Assembly: GCA_023954595.1 (NCBI GenBank)
Contig: JAGSHJ010000004.1
Span: forward strand, 1 to 23,159
Origin: Bacteriovoracaceae bacterium
GTDB lineage: Bacteria; Bdellovibrionota; Bacteriovoracia; Bacteriovoracales; Bacteriovoracaceae
Direction: 5' to 3'
DNA length: 23,159 nt
The notes beneath the pieces are model-generated. The model did not search any database. It was not told the DNA's origin and saw only the letters and a list, made by a program, of their open reading frames with translations. Below, in pieces: positions 1 to 6,997 of the stretch. A program made the translations under genes and the position numbers. The first letter of the stretch is position 1. Every line of letters starts with the position of its first letter.

Positions 1-216
1 CAATCATTTATAAGTGGTGTCATAGAAAAAATCAAAAAGGCCCAAGAAATTAAAAAGACATCTGGCCTTAACTTTCACATTCAAGTTGACGGCGGAGTAA
101 ACAATCAAAACGCCCCAACACTTATCAAGGCCGGAGCAACCATGCTTGTTGCCGGCTCCTACATCTTTGGAACAGAACAAAGCGATTACTTAAATCGTGT
201 TGAATCTTTGAGGTAA
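1..216 (+). CDS. rpe: ribulose-phosphate 3-epimerase, C-terminal part (5' end outside window)
   Basis: Frame 1 is open from the window edge to a TAA at 214-216 and gives 71 residues. It starts with QSFISGVIEKIKKAQ, which matches the GGQSFIP...KI helix of Rpe. It continues with FHIQVDGGVN (the strand 'vDGGI' carrying the catalytic/metal aspartate region) and then AGATMLVAGSYIFG, the phosphate-binding end of the TIM barrel. The family interconverts ribulose-5-phosphate and xylulose-5-phosphate in the cytosolic pentose phosphate pathway. The last codons (ttg agg taa) contain the GAGG ribosome binding site of hutH, so rpe and hutH are probably on one transcript. I am confident of the family; the full length cannot be judged. 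Confidence 0.9.
   Translation, partial: QSFISGVIEKIKKAQEIKKTSGLNFHIQVDGGVNNQNAPTLIKAGATMLVAGSYIFGTEQSDYLNRVESLR
210..213 (+). promoter_or_regulatory. Shine-Dalgarno of hutH embedded in the rpe stop
   Basis: GAGG lies inside the final Arg codon of rpe, directly before its TAA stop and 8 bases before the hutH ATG. It decides the hutH start at 222 and implies that terminating ribosomes on rpe can reinitiate on hutH (translational coupling, inferred). Confidence 0.7.
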
Positions 217-221
217 ACAAT

Positions 222-1769
222 ATGCAAGCTAAAACTTATCAAATTGACGGTAGAAATCTGTCAATTGAACAAATCTATGAAATCTCTGTAGCACGTGCAG
301 GAGAAGTTTCTGTTGAACTTACTAGTGACGCGCGTGAGAAGATCCTTGCTTCCCGCAAGTACGTGGACAACATTGTAAAAGAAGGTAATCCCGTATACGG
401 AATCAACACAGGCTTTGGTGCCCTGTCTGATAAATTTATTGAAGAAGATGAACTAGAGACTCTTCAGTTCAACCTCATTCGTTCACATTGTACAGGTGTA
501 GGACAACCATTTAGTAGACTTGTCACTAGAGCTATCATGCTTCTTCGTGCTAACTGCCTTGCTTCTGGCTTCTCAGGAGTTAGTATTGAGTGTATCGAAC
601 TTCTACTAGACTTCATTAATAACGATATTACCCCAATTGTACCTGAGAAAGGTTCTGTTGGAGCATCAGGAGATTTAGCACCATTGAGTCATATTGCTTT
701 ATGTCTTATTGGAGAAGGCGATGTTGAATTCGGTGGAAAAGTAGTAAGAAGTGAATTCGCAATTGATCAAATAGGTAAAAAGGCCGTCGTTCTTAAGGCC
801 AAAGATGGACTTGCTCTAATCAATGGTACTGCAGTTATGGCCGCACTTGGCTCTTTGGCCCTTTACGAAGCAAAAAGAGTTGTGAAGATTGCTGACATTG
901 CAACAGCAATGACTCTTGAGGCCGTTAGAGGAACAAAGCGTGCATATGACTATGATATATCTCTATTAAAACCTCACCCAGGACAGCTTGCCGTAAGTTC
1001 TAACTTGAATAAACTTCTAGAGGGAAAAAGTGAAATCGGTGACTCACATAAAGATTGTGGAAAGGTACAAGACCCCTACTCCCTTCGTTGTGTGCCTCAA
1101 GTTCACGGAGCTATTAGACAAACATTAAAGCATGCTGAAGAAGTTCTAAATTATGAACTTAATTCGGTAACAGACAATCCACTTATTTTTATAGATAAAG
1201 ACAAAGTTGTTTCTGGTGGAAACTTTCATGGCGAGGCGATAGCACTTGCAATGGATTACCTAGCAATGGGTCTTTCTGAACTTGCCAACATTGCCGAGCG
1301 TAGAGTTGAGAAGATGATGAACCCTAGCTTTTCAGACCTACCCGCATTTTTAATCAAAGAGTCTGGTTTAAATTCAGGTCTTATGATTGCACACGTTACG
1401 ATGGCGGCACTAGCATCAGAAAACAAGTACCTTTGTCACCCGGCCTCTATTGATTCAATCCCAACTTCCACAGATAAAGAAGATCATGTTTCTATGGGTG
1501 TAACCTCTGGTAGAAAACTGCTTGAGGTTTTGAAAAATGTTAAGACCTGTCTTGCAATTGAGTTTCTATGTAACACACAGGGACTCTATCTTCTTAGACC
1601 GCTCAAAAGTAATGAGACCTTGGAAGAGGTATACGCACTTATACGCAAGCATGTTGCACCAATTGATAAAGATAGAGTTTTTTCTCACGACATTGAAAAT
1701 ATTTTAAAGCTAGTTAGTAACTTTGAGATATTAAATGCAGTTGAAGAAAAAACAGGCGAACTACACTAA
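222..1769 (+). CDS. hutH: histidine ammonia-lyase
   Basis: Cytosolic enzyme that removes ammonia from L-histidine to give trans-urocanate, the first step of histidine catabolism. The 515 residues match the usual family length. YGINTGFG at about residues 59-66 carries the catalytic tyrosine. GSVGASGDLAPLSHIA at 144-159 holds the Ala148-Ser149-Gly150 triad that cyclises to the MIO electrophilic cofactor. Further family blocks are SVTDNPL, GGNFHGEA and the SIPTSTDKEDHVSMG stretch. ATG 222 has GAGG 8 bases upstream. The stop is 19 bases before hutU, and a promoter specific to hut is not visible, so the gene may be read from upstream of rpe. The MIO motif separates it from aromatic-lyase relatives, and the hutU/hutI neighbours settle the substrate as histidine. 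Confidence 0.97.
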   Translation: MQAKTYQIDGRNLSIEQIYEISVARAGEVSVELTSDAREKILASRKYVDNIVKEGNPVYGINTGFGALSDKFIEEDELETLQFNLIRSHCTGVGQPFSRLVTRAIMLLRANCLASGFSGVSIECIELLLDFINNDITPIVPEKGSVGASGDLAPLSHIALCLIGEGDVEFGGKVVRSEFAIDQIGKKAVVLKAKDGLALINGTAVMAALGSLALYEAKRVVKIADIATAMTLEAVRGTKRAYDYDISLLKPHPGQLAVSSNLNKLLEGKSEIGDSHKDCGKVQDPYSLRCVPQVHGAIRQTLKHAEEVLNYELNSVTDNPLIFIDKDKVVSGGNFHGEAIALAMDYLAMGLSELANIAERRVEKMMNPSFSDLPAFLIKESGLNSGLMIAHVTMAALASENKYLCHPASIDSIPTSTDKEDHVSMGVTSGRKLLEVLKNVKTCLAIEFLCNTQGLYLLRPLKSNETLEEVYALIRKHVAPIDKDRVFSHDIENILKLVSNFEILNAVEEKTGELH

Positions 1770-1788
1770 AAAGATTACGGAGAAAATT

Positions 1789-3450
1789 ATGAAAGAGAAC
1801 AATATTCCACTTCCACCAACTGGCCCAGAACTTAACTGTAAAGGTTGGCATCAAGAAGCTGCACTTAGATGTCTTCTAAATAACCTTCATCCAGAAGTAG
1901 CGGAAGATCGCGACAATCTTATTGTTTACGGTGGTAATGGACAAGCGGCCAGAAACCATAAAGCACTTAATGACATCATTGAAACTCTTAAGACATTGGA
2001 AAATGACGAAACAATGCTTGTTCAATCAGGAAAACCTGTTGCAGTTTTTCCAAGTAACCCTCAAGGGCCAAGAGTTTTAATTGCAAACTCAAACCTTGTT
2101 CCAAACTGGGCGAACTGGGATCATTTTAACAAGCTCAAAGATGAAGGCAAAATGATGTATGGCCAAATGACGGCCGGTTCTTGGATTTATATTGGCTCTC
2201 AAGGAATACTACAAGGAACATATGAAACATTTATGGCCGCAGCGAAAAAGCATTTTAATGAAGACTCGCTAAAAGGAAGACTTGTATTATCAGCAGGCAT
2301 CGGCGGCATGGGTGGAGCCCAACCTCTGGCAGTTAAAATGGGTGAAGGCGTATTTTTAGGCTGTGATGTTGATGAGAGTAGAATCCAAAAAAGACTAGAC
2401 TCTAAATACACTGATGTTCTTGCAAGTAGTTATGAGCAAGCAATTGAATTGGCATTAGAAGCAAAGTCTAAAGGTGAGGCCAAATCAATCTGCGTTGTTG
2501 GAAATGCTGCTGAGTTTTTTAAATTTGTCCTTGATCAAGGTGTAGTACCTGATCTAGTTACCGATCAAACTTCAGCTCATGACCCACTTAATGGATATGT
2601 TCCACATGAAATGACTCTCGAGCAAGCTAATGAGCTTCGTGAAAAAGATCCTAAAAAATACACGGAGCTATCCTACGCTACGATGCAAGCTCATGTTCAG
2701 GTTATGTTAGACTTTATGGCCAAAGGCTCACACGTCTTTGATTATGGTAATAACCTTAGAGAGGGTGCAAAGATTAACGGACTAGAGAACGCTTTCGACT
2801 TCCCTGGATTTGTACCAGCATATATTCGCCCACTATTTTGTGAAGGCTCTGGCCCATTCCGTTGGGTTGCACTATCGGGAGATCCAGAAGACATCTTTAA
2901 AACCGATCAGGCACTAAAAGAATTGTTTCCTGAGAATACTCAACTACATAACTGGCTTGAAAAAGCTCAAAACATGATTCAATTTCAAGGACTTCCATCC
3001 AGAATCTGTTGGCTTAAGTACGGTGATAGAGAAAAGGCCGCATTGAAATTTAACCAAATGGTTAGAGATGGTGAACTTAAAGCACCAATTGTAATCGGTC
3101 GTGATCACCTAGACTGTGGAAGCGTTGCCTCTCCAAATAGAGAAACAGAAGGAATGAAAGATGGAACTGATGCAGTTTCAGATTGGCCATTACTAAATGC
3201 AATGATCAACATTAACAATGGAGCAAGTTGGATCAGCTTCCACCATGGTGGCGGAGTTGGTATGGGCTACTCTCAACACTCCGGTATGGTTATTTGTGCT
3301 GATGGTTCTGAAGAAATGGATATTAGGCTCTCACGTGTTCTTAATTCCGATCCAGGTATGGGTATTGCGAGGCACGCAGATGCTGGATATGAAATCGCAC
3401 TAGAAGTAGCTAAAGATCCTTCTACTAAAATAAAGTTTCCTTCACTATGA
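1789..3450 (+). CDS. hutU: urocanate hydratase (urocanase)
   Basis: NAD+-dependent enzyme that hydrates urocanate to 4-imidazolone-5-propionate, step two of histidine breakdown. The reading frame is open further upstream, to an ATG at 1735 inside hutH. The ATG at 1789 is preferred because GGAG at 1779-1782 sits 6 bases before it and the protein then starts MKENNIPLPPTGPEL like the family. This gives 553 residues, a normal length. The Rossmann-type turn AGIGGMGGAQPLAV is near residue 170. The urocanase signature is intact at about 438-460: RDHLDCGSVASPNRETEGM with its Cys, then DGTDAVSDWPLLNA and the HHGGGVGMGYSQH segment. It ends in an ATGA overlap with hutI, so the two are translationally coupled. 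Confidence 0.97.
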   Translation: MKENNIPLPPTGPELNCKGWHQEAALRCLLNNLHPEVAEDRDNLIVYGGNGQAARNHKALNDIIETLKTLENDETMLVQSGKPVAVFPSNPQGPRVLIANSNLVPNWANWDHFNKLKDEGKMMYGQMTAGSWIYIGSQGILQGTYETFMAAAKKHFNEDSLKGRLVLSAGIGGMGGAQPLAVKMGEGVFLGCDVDESRIQKRLDSKYTDVLASSYEQAIELALEAKSKGEAKSICVVGNAAEFFKFVLDQGVVPDLVTDQTSAHDPLNGYVPHEMTLEQANELREKDPKKYTELSYATMQAHVQVMLDFMAKGSHVFDYGNNLREGAKINGLENAFDFPGFVPAYIRPLFCEGSGPFRWVALSGDPEDIFKTDQALKELFPENTQLHNWLEKAQNMIQFQGLPSRICWLKYGDREKAALKFNQMVRDGELKAPIVIGRDHLDCGSVASPNRETEGMKDGTDAVSDWPLLNAMININNGASWISFHHGGGVGMGYSQHSGMVICADGSEEMDIRLSRVLNSDPGMGIARHADAGYEIALEVAKDPSTKIKFPSL

Positions 3451-4685
3451 AGCTTCTAAAAAACATTAAAGAACTTGCAACTCTAGAGGGCGCCTTTCAA
3501 AAGGACGGTCGCTCTCTATCTCCTTCAGACCTTGGGATAAAGAAAGCTGCTGCCTTAGTTATCGACCAAGGCAAGATTCTTTGGGTAGGACAAAGTGATC
3601 AAATACCCCAAGAGTATTCAAATATTTCATCTGTTGATTGTTCTCAATACGTCATCACACCACAAATTGTCGATTCACACACTCATACAGTATTCGGTGG
3701 CAATAGGGCCTTTGAATATTCTATGCGTTTAAATGGCGCCGACTATGAAGCGATCGCTAATGCTGGTGGTGGAATTCTCAGTACAATGGAGAACACTAAA
3801 AAAGAAAGTGAAGAGCAATTATTTAAAGATGCATGTGAACGTATCGAACGCATTCACAGCTATGGTGTCGGAACTTTAGAAATTAAAAGTGGCTATGCAC
3901 TCGACTACGAAAAAGAGAAAGAAATAAGCAGACTTATCCACAAACTGAAACAACACTTTAGTGGAAAAGTGGAGATATTTAATACCTACTTGGCAGCTCA
4001 TGCAGTTCCCAAAAATTTCAAGAGCTCAAAAGAGTATCTTGATTCAGTTGTTATACCTCTTCTTATAGAGCTGTCTGATGAGAATATAATAGATGCTGTG
4101 GATATATTCCATGAGCAAGGTTATTTCGATGAGAGCGATACTCGCTCTTTGTTCAACAAAGCAAAAGAGCTCAATATACCTATTAAAATTCACGCTGATG
4201 AATTTAATGACAACAACGGTGCTGCAATTGCTTGCGAATATGAAGCACTAAGTTGTGATCATCTGCTACAGACATCAAAAAAAGGTATAGAAGAGCTATC
4301 TAGAAGTAAAACTGTAGCGACTCTTCTTCCTGGGACAGCTTTCTTTCTAGGAAAGAAGCTTGCTAATGCTCGCGAGTTTTTAGATGCAGGGGCCAAGGTA
4401 GCGCTAGCAAGTGACTACAATCCAGGTTCTTGCCACTGTGACAATCTCGTTTTACTAGCATCACTTGCTGGAAAAAACTTAGAAATGAATATCACGGAAG
4501 TTTGGGCGGCAATTACCCTCAACGGAGCTGCTGCACTTGGTAGATACAATCAAGGGGCAATTGCTAAAGGGCTTGACGCTAAATTTAGTGTATTTAAATG
4601 CAATAGCTTAGATGAAATAATATACAGCTGGGGAAGAAACTTTGCTGTTAATCCTCAGCAAGCTTTAGATCTAGAAGAGCTATAA
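3447..4685 (+). CDS. hutI: imidazolonepropionase
   Basis: Metal-dependent amidohydrolase that opens the ring of imidazolone-5-propionate to N-formimino-L-glutamate, step three of histidine breakdown, in the cytosol. Its 412 residues are normal. DSHTHTVFGG at about 76-85 carries the HxH metal ligands. NAGGGILSTM follows and matches the family's AGGGI block. KIHADEFND supplies a later ligand histidine, and ALASDYNPGSCHCDN holds the catalytic/metal aspartate. The ATG overlaps the hutU stop as ATGA. No gene for the formimino-glutamate step (hutG, hutF or formiminotransferase) follows, so that function must be encoded elsewhere. The last 38 bases overlap the 3' end of the opposing thioredoxin gene, leaving no room for a terminator between them. 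Confidence 0.96.
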   Translation: MKLLKNIKELATLEGAFQKDGRSLSPSDLGIKKAAALVIDQGKILWVGQSDQIPQEYSNISSVDCSQYVITPQIVDSHTHTVFGGNRAFEYSMRLNGADYEAIANAGGGILSTMENTKKESEEQLFKDACERIERIHSYGVGTLEIKSGYALDYEKEKEISRLIHKLKQHFSGKVEIFNTYLAAHAVPKNFKSSKEYLDSVVIPLLIELSDENIIDAVDIFHEQGYFDESDTRSLFNKAKELNIPIKIHADEFNDNNGAAIACEYEALSCDHLLQTSKKGIEELSRSKTVATLLPGTAFFLGKKLANAREFLDAGAKVALASDYNPGSCHCDNLVLLASLAGKNLEMNITEVWAAITLNGAAALGRYNQGAIAKGLDAKFSVFKCNSLDEIIYSWGRNFAVNPQQALDLEEL

Positions 4686-5226
4686 ACTTCTTATTCATAA
4701 AATCAAATTCCCGGTTTTCAAAGTGGATCACTTTTCCTTTGTGAAAAACAATGGAGGCCGGAATTTCATTTATAAAGAACTTTGATGTAATTTCACTGTC
4801 CTTGTCTGCAACAGATTCAAAGTTAAGTGCTAGCTTATCCTCTGTTTGTTTAATTTCTTTTTTCTGGTTCTCACTATTATTATTTACACCTAGAACCAGG
4901 ATCTTTTCCGGACCATATTTATCAACCAATTTTTTAAGTGTTTCAAACTCTGACAGACAAGGTCTACACCAACTGGCCCAAAAGTTTAAAATCACAATAG
5001 GCTGCTTAACGTTTGATAATTTGTGCTGAGTGCCCTTAGTGGTTTCTAATGTCAAATTTGCATAATTTACTTGATAAGACTGCACCTTTTCAGTTGAGAT
5101 GCTCAGCTTACTAGCAGAAGAAGAATTACCGTGAAGAGACATCTGAGCTACGAGTAACACAGCGAAGATGCAAGATGCGATTATTATCGGAAAAAATTTC
5201 TTTAATTTTTGCACATTAGTACCCAT
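4648..5226 (-). CDS. TlpA/ResA-like membrane-anchored thioredoxin-fold protein
   Basis: The 192 residues begin with a short basic stretch and a hydrophobic segment (about residues 11-30, FFPIIIASCIFAVLLVAQ). This is a signal anchor placing the rest in the periplasm. The thioredoxin domain follows: VILNFWASWCRPC with the redox pair Cys87 and Cys90, then the conserved cis-proline loop INEIPASIVF (Pro155). Proteins of this type reduce disulfides, for example in cytochrome c maturation or on specific client proteins, and draw electrons from DsbD/CcdA-type partners. No such partner or cytochrome gene lies nearby, so the client is unknown. The ATG at 5226 is close behind a TATAAT box on this strand, suggesting a very short leader. 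The gene stands alone and ends inside the tail of hutI. Confidence 0.85.
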   Translation of the reverse strand: MGTNVQKLKKFFPIIIASCIFAVLLVAQMSLHGNSSSASKLSISTEKVQSYQVNYANLTLETTKGTQHKLSNVKQPIVILNFWASWCRPCLSEFETLKKLVDKYGPEKILVLGVNNNSENQKKEIKQTEDKLALNFESVADKDSEITSKFFINEIPASIVFHKGKVIHFENREFDFMNKKFIALLDLKLAED

Positions 5227-5236
5227 ACAATTTTAT

Positions 5237-5244
5237 ATTATAAT
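5237..5244. promoter_or_regulatory. overlapping divergent -10 boxes
   Basis: TATAAT can be read on both strands here: 5239-5244 on plus toward the prepilin-like gene (ATG 5279, predicted leader about 27 bases) and 5237-5242 on minus toward the thioredoxin gene. The minus box ends 10 bases before the ATG at 5226, so that leader would be only a few bases. The -35 regions are poor on both strands. The two promoters share bases and should exclude each other. This is inferred from sequence only. Confidence 0.5.
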
Positions 5245-5278
5245 TTAACCACATCTAATACAAAGGGTAAATTCTCCC

Positions 5279-5488
5279 ATGCAATATAGCACTTCACAAA
5301 TTGATAGATCTAAAATTATTAAGAATCAAAAGGGTCAAAGTTTGGTCGAGTTTGTCTTATTGCTTTCCATAATAATGCTTCTTTCGCTTGGCTTCTTAAA
5401 AACAGTCAATACAGGAGTGTCCACCTATTGGCTTGGAATGGGACAGATGCTAGTTGAAGATAATTCACAACAGTTACAACTGAGGTAA
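5279..5488 (+). CDS. small prepilin-like (Flp/TadE-type) protein
   Basis: The 69-residue product has a charged leader ending KNQKG, then QSLVEFVLLLSIIMLLSLGFLK, a hydrophobic helix. This is the layout of a class III signal peptide: cleavage after Gly19 would leave Glu at +5 and Phe at +6, as in Flp/TadE pilins (E5 with an aromatic at +6). The mature part would be about 50 residues, with a short polar tail. No tad or pil assembly genes are nearby, so it is an orphan pilin or pseudopilin candidate; the polymer it joins is unknown. Its ATG lacks a strong ribosome binding site (AAAGGG is 11 bases away). It ends one base before glpK and its last Arg codon forms the glpK ribosome binding site. Small size lowers confidence, but the motif is clear. 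Confidence 0.7.
   Translation: MQYSTSQIDRSKIIKNQKGQSLVEFVLLLSIIMLLSLGFLKTVNTGVSTYWLGMGQMLVEDNSQQLQLR
5482..5485 (+). promoter_or_regulatory. Shine-Dalgarno of glpK embedded in the prepilin stop
   Basis: GAGG is formed by the final Arg codon (agg) of the prepilin-like gene, directly before TAA and 4 bases before the glpK ATG. It has the same stop/ribosome-site layout as rpe-hutH and predicts coupled translation. Confidence 0.65.
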
Positions 5489-5489
5489 T

Positions 5490-6965
5490 ATGAAACGCTA
5501 CATTCTATCAATAGATCAGGGAACCACTGGATCTACTGCACTTTTATTAGACTCGAAATCATTTGCTGTCGTAGACAAGGTAAATCATGAGTTTCCACAA
5601 ATTTTTCCAAAACCCGGTCAGGTTGAACATAACCTAAATGATATCTTTGACTCAATAAGGCGCTGTGTTTTAGATGTTTTAAAAAAAGCAAATGTAAACG
5701 GCGAACAAATAGAGTGTATCGGAATTACTAATCAAAGAGAGACTGTGTGTGCTTATGACAGAGACGGCAGACCTCTTTGTAATGCCATCGTATGGCAAGA
5801 TAGAAGAACGGCAGAGTATTGTGCACAAAATCGAAAAAGTTATGAGAAGTTCAAAGACAAAACAGGACTTCCCCTAGATCCATACTTTTCAGGAACTAAA
5901 ATGCGGTGGATATTAGACCACTGTGAACAAGCAAAGGACGCGTTGATTGAAGGAAACTTACTCCTATCTAATATCGATGCTTTCTTACTCTATAAATTAA
6001 CAGGGGGAAAAAGCTTTAAGACTGAACCCTCAAATGCATCAAGAACTCTGCTCATGGATCTAGATACCACTGAATGGTCTGATGAATTATGCGAATTTTT
6101 CGATGTGCCCAAGACAACCCTACCCGAAATAAATGATTCTTTTGGCGAATTTGGTCAAACCAAAGGTCTAGACTTTCTACCAGACGGTATCAAGATTTCT
6201 TGTATCCTAGGAGATCAACAGGCGGCCCTTTTTGGTCAAGCGGGCTTCAAAGAGGGTGAACTCAAAACGACATACGGAACAGGGGCCTTTATTGTTTTAA
6301 ATACTGGTGCTAACAAAATCAAAAGCTCAAATGGACTATTAACAACAATTGCATTTAGGCATAAAGGCGAAACAAAATACGCCCTTGAAGGCTCAAGTTA
6401 CATTGCTGGTGCTGCGGTACAATGGCTAAGAGACAACTTGAAAATAATAAAAAATGCATCAGAGATTGAAGCACTAGCAAGCAAGGCAGATGATGATGGC
6501 ATGGAACACGTTATGTTTCTTCCCTTCTTTACTGGAATTGGCTCGCCGTATTGGAACTCAGATGCAAAGGCCGCAATCATAGGTCTAAGTAGAGACACAA
6601 ACAACACTCATATCGCTCGCGCAACTTTAGAGGGAATGGCACTTTCAATAAATGATTCAATTCAGGCCCTTCTTGCAGATAGCCCCACTAAGGTAAACTC
6701 TATTAAGGTCGACGGTGGTGCATGCCAAAACGATCTTTTAATGCAGATACAGGCCAATTTTTCTAATATTCCTATTGTGAGACCCTCCATTATAGAGACT
6801 ACCGCATATGGAGTAGCGCTGGGTGCCTTGGTTGGAATTGACCAATTAGAAATGGGCCAAATTGAAGATCTATGGAAAGAAGACAGGGTATTTAACGTTG
6901 AAAAGAGGTCTTACTTCACAGCTAAGCAAAAGCAGTGGAAAGACTATATATCCCGAGTATTTTAA
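5490..6965 (+). CDS. glpK: glycerol kinase
   Basis: Cytosolic FGGY-family kinase that turns glycerol and ATP into sn-glycerol-3-phosphate, feeding glycolysis or phospholipid synthesis. It is 491 residues, close to the usual 495-500. It starts MKRYILSIDQGTTGSTALL with the phosphate-binding DQGTT at 9-13. ITNQRET and AIVWQDRRT follow (glycerol-site region), then TYGTGAFIVLNTG for the second phosphate loop, and KVDGGACQNDLLMQ near the C-terminus, the FGGY adenosine-site block. It lies one base after the prepilin-like gene, and no glpF or glpD is next to it, so uptake and oxidation genes must be elsewhere. A hairpin starts 9 bases after the stop. Confidence 0.96.
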   Translation: MKRYILSIDQGTTGSTALLLDSKSFAVVDKVNHEFPQIFPKPGQVEHNLNDIFDSIRRCVLDVLKKANVNGEQIECIGITNQRETVCAYDRDGRPLCNAIVWQDRRTAEYCAQNRKSYEKFKDKTGLPLDPYFSGTKMRWILDHCEQAKDALIEGNLLLSNIDAFLLYKLTGGKSFKTEPSNASRTLLMDLDTTEWSDELCEFFDVPKTTLPEINDSFGEFGQTKGLDFLPDGIKISCILGDQQAALFGQAGFKEGELKTTYGTGAFIVLNTGANKIKSSNGLLTTIAFRHKGETKYALEGSSYIAGAAVQWLRDNLKIIKNASEIEALASKADDDGMEHVMFLPFFTGIGSPYWNSDAKAAIIGLSRDTNNTHIARATLEGMALSINDSIQALLADSPTKVNSIKVDGGACQNDLLMQIQANFSNIPIVRPSIIETTAYGVALGALVGIDQLEMGQIEDLWKEDRVFNVEKRSYFTAKQKQWKDYISRVF

Positions 6966-6997
6966 AAAATGATTAGCCTTCTATTTATAGAAGGCTA
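6961..6997 (-). terminator. intrinsic terminator of the ligA operon (possibly bidirectional)
   Basis: A perfect 10-bp stem (6974-6983 with 6988-6997, TTTA loop, arms AGCCTTCTA/TAGAAGGCT) includes the ligA stop codon. On the minus strand it is followed three bases later by a six-T run, a standard rho-independent terminator. On the plus strand a five-T run comes only about 10 bases later, so it may weakly terminate glpK too. Confidence 0.8.

Noticed and set aside
1735..1788. Upstream start for hutU (ATG 1735)
   Set aside because: It overlaps hutH, lacks a ribosome site, and adds a lysine-rich 18-residue extension not typical of urocanase; ATG 1789 has GGAG at correct spacing.
2199..2411. 70-residue minus-strand open frame inside hutU
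   Set aside because: Antisense shadow of a conserved enzyme, with no start signal or motif.
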